64,000 bases of DNA. Source: Petunia secreta. Taxonomy: Eukaryota > Streptophyta > Magnoliopsida > Solanales > Solanaceae. The position numbers were made by a program, and so were the translations under genes. The stretch is from NCBI GenBank assembly GCA_029990175.1, contig JARKIP010000021.1:19101501-19165500 (forward strand). The letters run 5' to 3'. The notes below the pieces were generated by a model. It was not told the DNA's origin. It worked only from the letters and a program-made list of their open reading frames with translations, and made no database searches. Below are positions 20,290-30,662 of the stretch, piece after piece (within the stretch, counting starts at the first letter, position 1; every line of letters starts with the position of its first letter).

Positions 20290-22575
20290 TCCTTAATGAC
20301 TTTCTTGGAGCTCCCGATGAAAACTACTATCCCTCCTAACCCACTTGACACAAACCCTACCTCTTCCACTTCCAATACTGTCGAAAAGAAATTTTTTTCT
20401 AGAAAAACTCATCTCCCCATTCCATTATAATCCTGCCCTCATCATCCTACCCCCTCCATGCATGTTGATGATACCCGTGATATCCAAAATGACCTAGAAC
20501 CTGTTAAGTACGATGACATCAATAGAGGAAAACATATATTCCTCTCTACACGAGATCTTGGCAAACTATATACTCAGTCATTATCAAATCTAAGTTATGT
20601 CGATTATGGAAACACACTGAAGACTTCCCACTAATTTATCTGGGCTTCGACTTCTACATTGTAAATTCTTAAAAGAAAAAATCATTGTATTACTCTGTAA
20701 AACAGACCATGATTTATAAATGGGTTCTTTCTGTTAGTTACAAAATGGTAGCCAAACTTTGTTGCCTCCCCGGCAAAAATGACATACTCTACAATATGGA
20801 TAAGCTCGCCGAGTTACTCACTGAGTTTTATGATAGATATTTCTTGCAAAATGGGTAATATCATTGGTAAGCTCCTAAGGATAGATATGCGTACTTCTGC
20901 AACTCTATGTGTACTTTTTGCCATAATTTATATTCAAGTGCTAATCGAGGTCCCAGTATTGAATCATATTTACATTGGGGAGCATAAGCATGAGATCATA
21001 TACGAGGGTGAGGACGTACTGTGCAAATCTTGTGGGCGTCTAGGACAAAAAATCTCTTTGTGTTCTCATTGTCACAATGCAGGTAAATAAAAGTACTACT
21101 TCATCTCCTATTTCTCCCACCCCTACTAATCTATGAATCAATTCTGGTAAAATAGGAAGCTTTGAAAATTTTACCTTTCCACGGAGGAAAGGTAAAATTT
21201 CTACTCCTACTAGTAACAAAAACCATTGATACTTCCAATAGATTAGATATGATTAACTCTGCTAATAATGCTCCTCAAGGTATTAATGTTAAAAAAATTA
21301 ATGCTAAGAATGGTTAATATTTAGACATTCAAATGCTTCATAATAAAGGTAAAAATAACTCTAATGATAATTATCATGCTAGTAATAAAGGTTCCTAGTC
21401 CTACCCGATAATAATCCAATTGACCCGATCAATACTAATTTGGACAATCCAAATAATCTCCCTCCTCCCCAGCCAAACAAATCAGCTCACATGGCTAACG
21501 CCAATAGACCAGATGATTATTTCCAATCATTACCAAAATCTTTACATGCAATTCCTCCTCTTGACATGTCAATTTTCATGCAAAACTAGGAAATTAACCC
21601 TTTACATGATCTACCCCTACCGCCCAATCTGGCCAATGCTATAGAGCTTTCCACCTCTCACCCTAAACCTACAAATCCTATGCCAATAAATTCGCATGCA
21701 AATGCATCTCCTCACATGCAAAACTCCTCCCATGCATGGACATAGACCCTAATCCAATCATACAACCTACTTCCTACCCTTTTCAAGAGCTTGATAAATC
21801 TTCTTCTATTATACACAATACCAAGGGTTCACTTAAGAACTCCATCCCTCATAACAAAGACTTCAACGAGCAACTCCGAGATTCAACCAAGACTACTAAG
21901 CACTCTGGCAATAAATCAACAGAATCCTTACAACCTCCCTCCAATGCCACTGTAACCACCACAATAAAATCTGTCACCAATCTTTCTACTCCCTCATCCT
22001 CCAAATCCTCAACCCCAATCCTCGTTGGAACAAGCTCTCCATGGCAATGCACTCTTGTTCAATATGATCATCAACAACCAAGAAGTGATAGTTGCTCTTC
22101 AAAACCCGAATTTCTTAGCTTATATAATCTCAGACGGAATGAGGTAGGGAATGGCCGTCTATATGAATCACTTACTCTATCAGCAATTAATTCACCCCTT
22201 GGCACAAGTCAACCATATGATGAACCAGCCAATGGACCTATTTTTTTACCACCCACAACTGGACGACCAAATGAACCCAAATTTTTCTCCATAGCCACTT
22301 CAAAAAATAAAAATGGACATGAACCAGAACCAAGCTCGCCAAGACCTAATTTTACATCCTCCCAATCCACCCATACAAGACCAACAAAACCTAAAAACCA
22401 GGGAAACCTACAACTAGAAATTCCACAAGATGACTTGCAGGCAAATGTCACGAGCTTACGAGAAATAATGATAATGCTATTCAAGGAACGTGCAAGGAAG
22501 AAATATGTGCTCATATGCCCGAGTGTAATGCACAAATTCTCAATGAATATAAGATACCCTGCAAACCAAACGTAG
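20290..22575 (+). pseudogene. LINE ORF1 remnant (nucleic-acid-binding protein)
   Basis: The recognisable part is at 20790-21090. A DUF4283-like end (WISSPSYSLSFMIDISCKMGN, IGKLLRIDMRTS) is followed by YEGEDVLCKSCGRLGQKISLC, a CCHC knuckle of the kind found in plant LINE ORF1 proteins; the His position reads Q here. The following 21736-22575 is open for 279 residues but is low-complexity and rich in Ser, Pro, Asn and Thr, as expected of the ORF1 tail. Upstream, frames change and stops are frequent. Confidence 0.65.
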
Positions 22576-22664
22576 CCAAATATGCAATGGTTATGAGCCC
22601 TTCTTTGAGGAAAAATATGAATTTACCTATGTAGACCCAAGGCAATCAAGACCCAAACCTTCCG

Positions 22665-24996
22665 ATGAATAGCGCTACTTATTTTCTTGTGTGGAATATA
22701 AGAGGAGCTAATAATTCTGATTTTAGGAGAGATTTTAGGAGTAACCTATATTTAAATTTACCTAACCTCCTAAACACTCATATGGATGATCACACTGCCT
22801 TAAGAGATGAATTTGGTTTTACTAATATTGTGGAAGCCTCAGCTGATGGTCGCTCATAGGGCATAGTTATTCTGTGGAATAACTTGTCTGTGACTCTTGA
22901 GGATATTCACCTCACTGGTAAGGAAATCCATGCACTAGTTAAGGTACTCTTCTTTCCTCATCTTTTTATTTTTTCTTCAATTTATGCCAGTAATGATTTT
23001 AACACTAGATTTCTTTTATAGGACAATCTTGTTAGTATGACTTCTCAATATACTTTACCTTGGGTTGTTGGAGGTGATTTCAGTGAAGTTCCTATTTGTA
23101 ATGATAAATGGGGAAGTCGGAGAATTAATAACAAAAAATATAGTATTTTCTAGGATTACGTTAATATTTGTAATTTAAATGGATTTCAAAGGTGCAAAGT
23201 ACACTTGGATTAATAAGCGCTCAAATGGTAGTCTAATTGTTGAAAGACTGGACAGTTGTTTTGGAAATGATAAGTTGCTCAATTTGTACCCTAACTATTT
23301 TCTCACTCACCATCCTAGGGTTCATGGTGACACACTCTTCTGTTGGTCCAGCTTATTCCTTCTTCAATCTATAATTGTTTTAGAAAACCCTTTAGATTTG
23401 AAAAAAAAAAAGTGGTGCTCTCATCGTGACCTCGTTAATGTGGTCCAAACTTCTTGAAATTCTAATCACAATTTTATCCATGCAGCCTCTTTCTTTAAAG
23501 AAAATATTAGAACATAGAACCGAGATATCTTTGGCAACACTTTTCAGAAAAAGAAGACCATTCTTGCTAGGTTGGTTGGAATTTTTTGAAATTCCTAAAA
23601 GTGAGCAAAACTTTTGGAAGAAGAAATCTTGAGTTATTTTGCTAAGTGATGGGCATGCTAATATTAAATTTTTCCACATTAGCACGCTTAATAGAAGGCG
23701 GGTTAATAAAGTAGTTTTCTTTAAGAATGATATGATTAACTTAATTTTTGACAACCATAGAATAGAAGATCATGTGTCAAATTATTTTCAAAATTTATTT
23801 ACCACTAGTCATTCCTGCTCTCGACATTTTGACAACACTGTTTCTTATCCTGGCCTTTTGGAATCTTAGAAACACTCCCTTAGCTTGAACCTTCAAGACT
23901 CTAAGATCATCACTACTATTAAATCCTTTTAAACCTTTCAAAGCTACGGGTTCTGATGGATTACATCATTTCTTTTTCAAAAAATATTGAAACATTATTG
24001 GTCTCTCTGTCACCTCCATGTGCCAAAATATTTTCACCTCTAATATTATGCTAGATAACCTTAATGAGACTTACATAAATCTTATTCCTAAGTTTGAAAA
24101 CACAAATTCCATAATGAATTTCAGAATAAAAGGGCTTTGGAACATAATTCACAAAATTGTTAAAAAGATCATTGTTGCTCGTATAAAACCCCATCTGGAC
24201 ACTCTTATTAGCCCTTGTCATTCCAGTTTCATGCAAAACAGGAGAACTTGTGATAGTGCTATTATTCTTCAAGATATTATTCACTTTTTTAAGAAAAAGA
24301 AGGGTAACATTACTCTCATGGTTATAAAATGTGACCTTGAAAAGGCTTTTGATAGATTAGATGGTCCTTTATCCGCAAATGTCTAGTTGTTTTCAGTTCC
24401 CTACTAATATTATAAGTTTTATTAGGTCTTGTGTTAGCACATCCTCTATATATGTCATTGTCAGTGGAAACTGTACATGCTATTTTAAGCCTTCCAGAGG
24501 CATTAGACAAGGGGCTCTTTCTCTTCCTACCTTTTCATATGTGTCTTGAATTTCTCTCAAGAGATATAGATTGCCAAGTAAATTTGGGGAGCTAGGATCC
24601 TATTCAACTATCTCGCAACGGTCCTAAGTTATCTCACATCTTTTTTGTTGATGATCTTACCCTTCTATGCAAAGCTAATAACAAAAGTTGTGATACCATT
24701 ATTGCAACTCTAGACTCTTTTCGTCTTAACTTTGGCCAAAAAATAAACCCTTCTAAATCAAAAGTTATCTTCTCTGGAAATTGCGACACCACTATAAGGG
24801 ATATTCTTTCCTGTAGCCTGGGCATGAACCGTAGCTCTGAATTTGGGAACTATCTTAGGTTTCCATCTTTAGAATACCCAAGGGCCAGAAACTTCTAATT
24901 AAACATTGACAATATAGGGAAAAGGCTTACCGGGTGGAAGACAAATTTTCTTAATACACAGGCCGTACTACCCTTGCAAATTCCACCTTAAATACA
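22665..24996 (+). pseudogene. LINE ORF2 remnant (endonuclease, reverse transcriptase)
   Basis: The endonuclease part opens with FLVWNIRGANNSDFRRDF, then FSSIYASNDF, WVVGGDFSEV and GAKYTWINKRSNGSLIVERL, matching the AP-like endonuclease of L1-type LINEs in the usual order. RT blocks follow: a region with IHKIVKKIIVARIKPHLDTL, then IKCDLEKAFDRLD with a catalytic-type Asp, then GIRQGALSLPTFSY and HIFFVDDLTLLCKA with the second catalytic box reading FVDD. At least eight stops or frame changes interrupt it, so no product is expected. Confidence 0.8.
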
Positions 24997-26690
24997 CTAC
25001 TATAAAAACGCAATTTAGGGACGGAAGGGTAGATACAACTAGCCTTCCGTATTTGAATAGAGACGGCTAGCCGTCCGTATAATATCCGTTAAATAAAAAA
25101 TTACAGAACTAGAGACGGCGACGGCTAGTCGTCTCTATTTTCGTAGAGATGGCTAGCCGTCCGTATATCTTTCCGTTAAATTAAACATTAAACACCTAGA
25201 GATGGCTAGCCGTCGCCTACAACCGATATTTTTCAACAAAACAGATCCAGCAAGACGTAACGAGCTCATTCCCCATTTCCCCATTTCCTCTTCTTCCCCA
25301 AAAATGCAAATTCCAATTTCCCCATTTCTTCAAAATCTCCATTTCTCCATTGAATTGCGTCATCCCCATTCAAATCCGTAAGTTTGTTATATTTTTTTCT
25401 TCTTTTTTTGGGTTAGGCATTTAACGGGTTACTAATATATTTTTTTTCAAAATTTCAGTTGGAACGGATCAAGGTAGCGGTCCAAGGTTAATTTCAATTC
25501 CAAAAGAGGTATTTTATCCCCATTAGTTTTAGTGTTTAAATAAATTTATGTGTTTAGAGAATGTAGTATTTTAGGTTTTAGTATTTGTATGATTTTAGTG
25601 TTTAGAGAATATAGTAAAGAATTTTAGTATTTAGCGAATATAGTAAATTCCCATTATTTTTAGTGTTCGAATTATTTTATGTATTTATAGAATGTAGTAT
25701 ATTAGGTTTTAGTATTTGTATGATTTTAATGCTCAAAACAAATATGCATTGACTAAATATAAGCATGTGTATATATACACATTTGAAGAATTGAACCATT
25801 AAACATAAATAAAAATTGAATCTTGATGTAAAATGTAATAGGGGTTTGAGCATATTTTATTGTATGAATATTATAAATATATTAGGATGGTTGGGATTTT
25901 TTCTTAATGTTCCACTATGTGTTATTTGTGTAGATGGAACGTCATCATGAAAATCGTAGTTGGATGTATAATAGGAATAACTCGGGACGTCGGGGGCCGA
26001 GAAAATTTTTTATAGATGGGGTTGCAGAGTTTGTTACAAAAGCTAAAATGTTTCCTGAATATATGAAGGAGGGGAATATCAAATGTCCTAATTTGGATTG
26101 CAAATGTTGTGATGAGAAAAACCTAAAAGAGGCTGTAATGCATCTTTATACTAAAGGTTTTATGCCAAATTATTTTGTATGGACTGCACATGGAGAGTTT
26201 GATCATAGTGTCAACATAGAGAATGTATATGCCGGTGCGAGTAGTTCGTATGTTGACAGTGAGACTCGTAATAATATGCATGAAATGATTAATGATGCAT
26301 TCGGGATGTTCCATGAGGAACCATCCCAACCAAATATTGGAAATTTTCCAAACGATGAGGCCAAGCTCTTCTATGAACAGTTGGAAGAAGCTAGTCGCCC
26401 ATTTTTTTAGGGATCAACGCATTCTAAGTTGTCGGTTGCAGTTAGATTGTTAAGTATAAAATCAGATTACAATATATCTCAAGCAGGCATGGATGAGATA
26501 ATTGGGCTTATGAATGAACTTAATCTGGCAAACTTGGGGTTACCTGTATCGTACTACGATACAAAAAAATTGGTTTCCAAGTTAGGTCTTTCTTCTGAGA
26601 GAATTCATTGTTGTAGAAAAGGTTGCATGCTATTCTATAAGGAAGATAAGGATAGGGTTCATTGTAAATCGGCCAAAGTTGATCAGATGG
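24997..26690 (+). mobile_element. CACTA (En/Spm) element, 5' part only
   Basis: It starts CACTACTATAAAAACGC at 24997, a CACTA terminal sequence, followed within 200 bases by repeated subterminal copies of ACGGCTAGCCGTC-like motifs in both orientations (about 25040-25210). The first part of a TNP2-type transposase follows. The body of the transposase and the right terminus (expected ...TAGTAGTG) are absent, so the element is 3' truncated near 26690. The insertion point is inside LINE ORF2. Confidence 0.82.
25934..26690 (+). pseudogene. CACTA transposase N-terminal fragment
   Basis: The frame from 25934 encodes the transposase-associated domain. RSWMYNRNNSGRRGPRKFF is followed by cysteine pairs (CPNLDCKCCDEK), HLYTKGFMPNYFVWTAHGE and an acidic stretch to 26410. 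After TAG at 26408-26410 the same frame resumes with HSKLSVAVRLLSIKSDYN, the next TNP2 block, and runs to LFYKEDKDRVHC (about 26665). Beyond this the reading (GRCSMAAVGRWSGGGKLG) no longer resembles a transposase. The upstream intron ends at the TAG before 25934. Confidence 0.75.
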
Positions 26691-27553
26691 AAATTTCTCT
26701 AGTGGTGCAGGGAAGGTGTTCGATGGCGGCAGTAGGGAGGTGGTCTGGCGGCGGTAAATTGGGAGTGAAGGAGAGAGTGAAAATGGGAGAAATGAGATAA
26801 CGAGGCTAGGATTTTGTTATGTTTAATTTTATGTACTTTTGCTATGTTCGTAATTAAGTCTTCAATTCTTTATATTTTATAATTAAGACAAATTTTTATA
26901 TTTTGTCAAAAAAGTCTCAAAATCGTTATTCGTATAATTTTCTCCGTTTTTAACAACTTAAAGGCAGCTATTGTTTAAATTTTCTATCTTATTAAGTAAA
27001 CTTCTAGTCAAAATAATGAGATAAAAGGTTAAAAATTTACAAAAAAAATAATAATAATAATTGATAGAATTGCCAAAAAGAGGTGTTATATCACTTCTCT
27101 AATGCTTAGTTTTATACGTATATATAGATTAGTCTCTACAATATATAAAAGAAATTTAGTCAGACAACCATTTCAATATGTGACTTAAGGTGTAACCTAA
27201 TAATTAATGGAGTAAAATAAAAACCAAGAGATATGTGGATTTGAATAACAACCACAAAAAAAGATGTTACTACATAATTTCCTCTTATTATTTAAGTCTT
27301 GTTGACCGCAGTCACTTGTTACCTACATTAGTAGAGAAGATACGATAAAATGGTACAGCTAAGACAATCGGGCCAAAATTTTTGTATTATAACCAAATCC
27401 AATTCAATCATCATCATATAAGTTAAGTATCATCTAAAACTCTGTAATACAATTCAAACTAATATTAAAAACTTCATTTCTTTTAGTAATAAATCAAACA
27501 AAGGGTAGATGTCTACATTTCTTTAATTTTATTCCCTTTTTTTCTTATCAAAC
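26691..27553. other. Gene-free stretch between CACTA fragment and UBC promoter
   Basis: No gene or recognised repeat family. A short G-rich segment (26700-26790) differs in composition from the AT-rich remainder and marks the junction with the truncated CACTA element. The last few hundred bases are probably distal promoter of the downstream E2 gene. Confidence 0.4.
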
Positions 27554-27564
27554 TAGCCGTTGGA
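27554..27564 (-). promoter_or_regulatory. MSA (mitosis-specific activator) element
   Basis: On the minus strand the bases read TCCAACGGCTA, a full match to the plant MSA consensus YCYAACGGYYA bound by three-repeat MYB factors at G2/M genes. It lies about 57 bases upstream of the TATA box of the E2 gene, whose family (UBC19/20, E2-C) is mitotic. Confidence 0.7.
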
Positions 27565-27620
27565 ATATCAAACACACACTTTTAGGGCCAGCCCACCCCC
27601 TAACGTTCAAAAAAAGCTTT

Positions 27621-27628
27621 TATATATT
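27621..27628 (+). promoter_or_regulatory. TATA box of the E2 gene
   Basis: TATATATT, 156 bases upstream of the ATG. Transcription would start around 27650, giving a CT-rich leader with a GAA repeat at about 27706-27724. Confidence 0.6.
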
Positions 27629-27783
27629 CTTCTCACAGTCTCTTAATTTCTCAATCAAATTCTCTCTAAAACCCTTTTCTCTTCTTCTCAAAAAATACTC
27701 ATATCAAGAAGAAGAAGAAGAAGAAAAAAAAAACTTCTAAAAAACCTCTCTTTTTACTATAAAATCAAATCTTGAAAGTCAAA

Positions 27784-29336
27784 ATGGCAACAATGAACAG
27801 TGGAAACAACAGTAACACTACAACAACTGCTCAAATAATGGCTTCTCCTAAACAAACTTTGCCTACTGCTAAAACTGTTGATACTCAATCTGTTCTTAAA
27901 AGGTATTCATTTTCTTGATTTTTGTATTCTTTATTGTTTATGGGGTTTAAAATTTAGCCTTTTTTGGATCTGGGTATGTTTATAATCTGTTTCTGCATTT
28001 GGGTCTGTTCTTAAAAGGTTTAAGTTTTCTTGAAATATTTAATTTTTGATGTTTATGGTTTATGGGGTTAAAAATGTAAGGTGTTTATGCATATGGGTGT
28101 TTTTGTAATTTTGTTTTCGTGATCTTTGATTTATAATGTTAAGAATCCGTTTCTGCCATTTGGGTATGTTCTTGAAAGGTTACGTTTTCTTGAAATCTTT
28201 AACTTTTGATATTTATGGTTTATGGGGCTAAAATGTAAGGTGTTTATGTATTATGGGTATGTTTGTAATTTGATTTTCTTGATCTGGGGTTTTAAGATGG
28301 TTTTTGATCTGGGTGTGAATCATCCAAATTTTAAGGTGTCTTTTTTGGGTTCACTTGGATTTTTGTGTATTTATGATTTATGGGGTTAGAAATGTAAGGT
28401 GTTTATGCATTTTGGTTGTGTTTGTAATTTTGATTTTGTGCTTATGAATTTTGTTTTCCTAATCTTGGTTTTCTTTTGGTTGTATTATATAGGTTGCAGT
28501 CTGAATTGATGGCTCTAATGGTAAGGAATCTTAATTGTATTTCATTTATCTTGCATTTCTAGTTCTTTTGAGAATTTTCCTTTTTAACCTTGTTTTATTA
28601 AATCTTTTTAGATGAGTGGTGATTCTGGAATATCTGCATTTCCTGAAGAAGACAACATATTTTGCTGGAAAGGGACAATAACTGGTAGCAAAGATACAGT
28701 TTTTGAAGGAACTGAATACAAGCTCTCTCTTACATTTCCTGCTGATTACCCTTTTAAACCACCAAAGGTCAAATTTGAGACTGGCTGCTTTCATCCAAAT
28801 GTTGATGTGTATGGGAACATATGCTTAGACATTCTTCAGGTAACGTCTCGATGGTCTTATCTGAATCCAATGTTACATACATATGAGTTCAACGAGTTCA
28901 TTGCTAAGAACCTTAAAATTGAATTTGTGAAATTTAATGAATCTGCGTCTGGTCTCATTTCGTGCATTGAGTTGTTTTGGTGATTTTTGTAACAGGATAA
29001 GTGGTCATCTGCTTATGATGTGAGGACTATACTTATTTCAATCCAGAGTTTGCTTGGAGGTAAAAACCTGTGCAATTTTTTGGTTACATTTTGTATTCTG
29101 ATTATCATGTTAACCATTTTCTGATCTTTTTCCTGTTGTGTATCAGAACCAAACATAAGCTCACCTCTAAACACTCAAGCTGCTGCTCTTTGGAGCAATC
29201 AAGAAGGTAAATCCTTTTCTTGGAAAATTGAAATTATAACCTAGTAAAATTGTTTTAACATGTCTCTGCCTTTTCTTTTCTTTCAACAGAATACAGAAAG
29301 ATGGTTGAGAAGCTATACAAGCCCGCTGCTGTGTAG
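27784..29336 (+). CDS. UBC19/UBC20-like: Ubiquitin-conjugating enzyme E2, UBC19/UBC20 (E2-C) type
   Basis: Six exons: 27784-27902, 28493-28520, 28612-28839, 28996-29059, 29147-29206 and 29290-29336. All introns are GT-AG and the product is 181 residues. The N-terminal extension (1-35) is rich in Thr, Asn and Ser. The UBC fold follows, with FPEEDNIFCWKGTI, PFKPPKVKFETGCFHPNVD (HPN at 110-112) and the ubiquitin-accepting Cys120 in GNICLDIL, ending EEYRKMVEKLYKP. It takes ubiquitin from E1 as a thioester and serves an E3; E2-C enzymes act with the anaphase-promoting complex in mitosis. Length and exon content fit plant UBC19/20. It converges with the THUMP gene downstream. Intron 1 contains internal repeats. 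Confidence 0.95.
28040..28440 (+). repeat. Imperfect tandem repeats inside E2 intron 1
   Basis: The phrase TTTATGGGGTTAAAAATGTA followed by AGGTGTTTATGCAT and a GTTTGTAATTTTG phrase recurs at about 28055, 28215 and 28375, roughly every 160 bases, with a further degenerate copy at about 27930-28010. Confidence 0.75.
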
Positions 29337-30289
29337 GCGTAGCTAGCTGCTAGTGCAGAATTACATTCTTTTTCATATGGAACAAATGTAGTTGGAATTT
29401 TTCTTGTTGCTACTTTTTCTTTTTGTTGATTTTGGAGAATCCTCTCATGAGAAAGAGGAAAGATTGTACTCTCACAAAAAATATGAGATATAGAACATCA
29501 GTTCAATTTTATCAATTGTTTTCTCCAATTCCTTTGTGTTGTCGAAACTTAAACAATGATGAAATTGCATCCTTGAAAATCTTCCTTGAAAATTGTATGC
29601 TTGTTATCAGGGGCAAGTTTTATATTGTTCTCCCATGCAGGATGAGACTCAATTGATTCCGACTCTCACAAGCTTCTTCTTTACCACTAAGTTCCTATTC
29701 ATGTTTAGGGTTCCAGTGGAAAGGCACTTAGATATGTTTGATACGATGTATGCAACAGAAAATTAAATCAGCACGAGGACTCAAGGTATTCCATATAGGA
29801 CACATTTCGTTGTCTGAAAGCGACGACAAGCAGTAGGTGCTGTCCAACAAAGGTTCACCACTAATTATGCTCAGTCGTAGGGGTAGGGAGTCTCAGAAAA
29901 GGGGAGGGGAGTCGACTGACATGTCAACCAATACCAATTCTTTGAACGTTGTAATTTCTAAAATGGTTTTCATGTATATAACAACACCAAAATTTATTGT
30001 TGGATTCACTCTAAGTGAGATGAATTTACAAGCGCAGTAAAATTCTCTTAAGTTCTCCAAAATAGAAAAATAAGATAATGTTTGTGTTAGATGCTAGGTG
30101 GCCGTGTTAATCATATTTGTTGATAATAATGAAGAGAAGAAAAACATATGTTCTTTTAATTTACCAATTTTTCAAATATTTACCATCAATTTATATTTCC
30201 AGTAACCTCGATATACATTGCTTGATCTACTTGGAAACAACAAGGCAAAATCGATGCTGTAAAACTAGCAAAACATTAAACTTAAAAAC
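29337..30289. other. 3' flank of the E2 gene
   Basis: This holds the 3' UTR of the E2 gene (roughly the first 150-250 bases) and then unassigned AT-rich sequence. I see no further gene; the short frames are not supported by any recognised domain. Confidence 0.5.
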
Positions 30290-30300
30290 GTGAAAATCAT

Positions 30301-30419
30301 AGTTTGAGCCTGCCTAGTGCGGTTTACCTCTCCGGTGTGGTTTCCAGGCTAGGAGCGGGGTTTACCCAGAGAGCACCCGAAGGATAGCGGCTGCGGGTTC
30401 CCTTGTCATTAAAAAAAAT
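30301..30419 (+). mobile_element. Short SINE with target-site duplication
   Basis: A GC-rich 119-base insert ends GGGTTCCCTTGTCATT plus an A run. It is flanked by GTGAAAATCAT at 30290-30300 and 30420-30430, an 11-base direct repeat. The body (TAGTGCGGTTTACCTCTCCG, CAGAGAGCACCCGAAGGATA) looks like the 3' part of a tRNA-derived Solanaceae SINE; the 5' Pol III boxes are not evident, so it is probably 5' truncated. The family name is not assigned. Confidence 0.8.
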
Positions 30420-30662
30420 GTGAAAATCATTGCCAGAATGCAGCTAAAGACATGATCAAATCTTTAACATAAAGTTCCAACAACATTTCAAACCTCAGTA
30501 TAGAAATTTTTTAAACCTGCCCTAATATATATCGATTATTGGATACACAATTCCTCCAAGGGTTCTTGAAACACTATTGAACATGGCAGGTTCTAAAACA
30601 CTCCGCAGATCTCTTCTCAATTCGATGCTTTAACTAAAAATCTGTCTGATGTTTGATTAGAA

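Larger units (their letters stand above)
20160..24996 (+). mobile_element. L1-type LINE, degenerate, cut by CACTA insertion
   Basis: The ORF1 remnant (about 20290-22600) is followed by ORF2 with endonuclease and RT. The element ends without a poly(A) tail where CACTA sequence begins at about 24997. The order and motifs are those of plant L1/Cin4-like LINEs. The 3' part of RT and everything downstream is missing and was not found beyond the CACTA fragment. Confidence 0.8.

Noticed and set aside
21736..22575. 279-residue Ser/Pro/Asn-rich plus-strand frame as an independent gene
   Set aside because: It follows the LINE ORF1 zinc knuckle and precedes ORF2, so it is best read as the low-complexity ORF1 tail.
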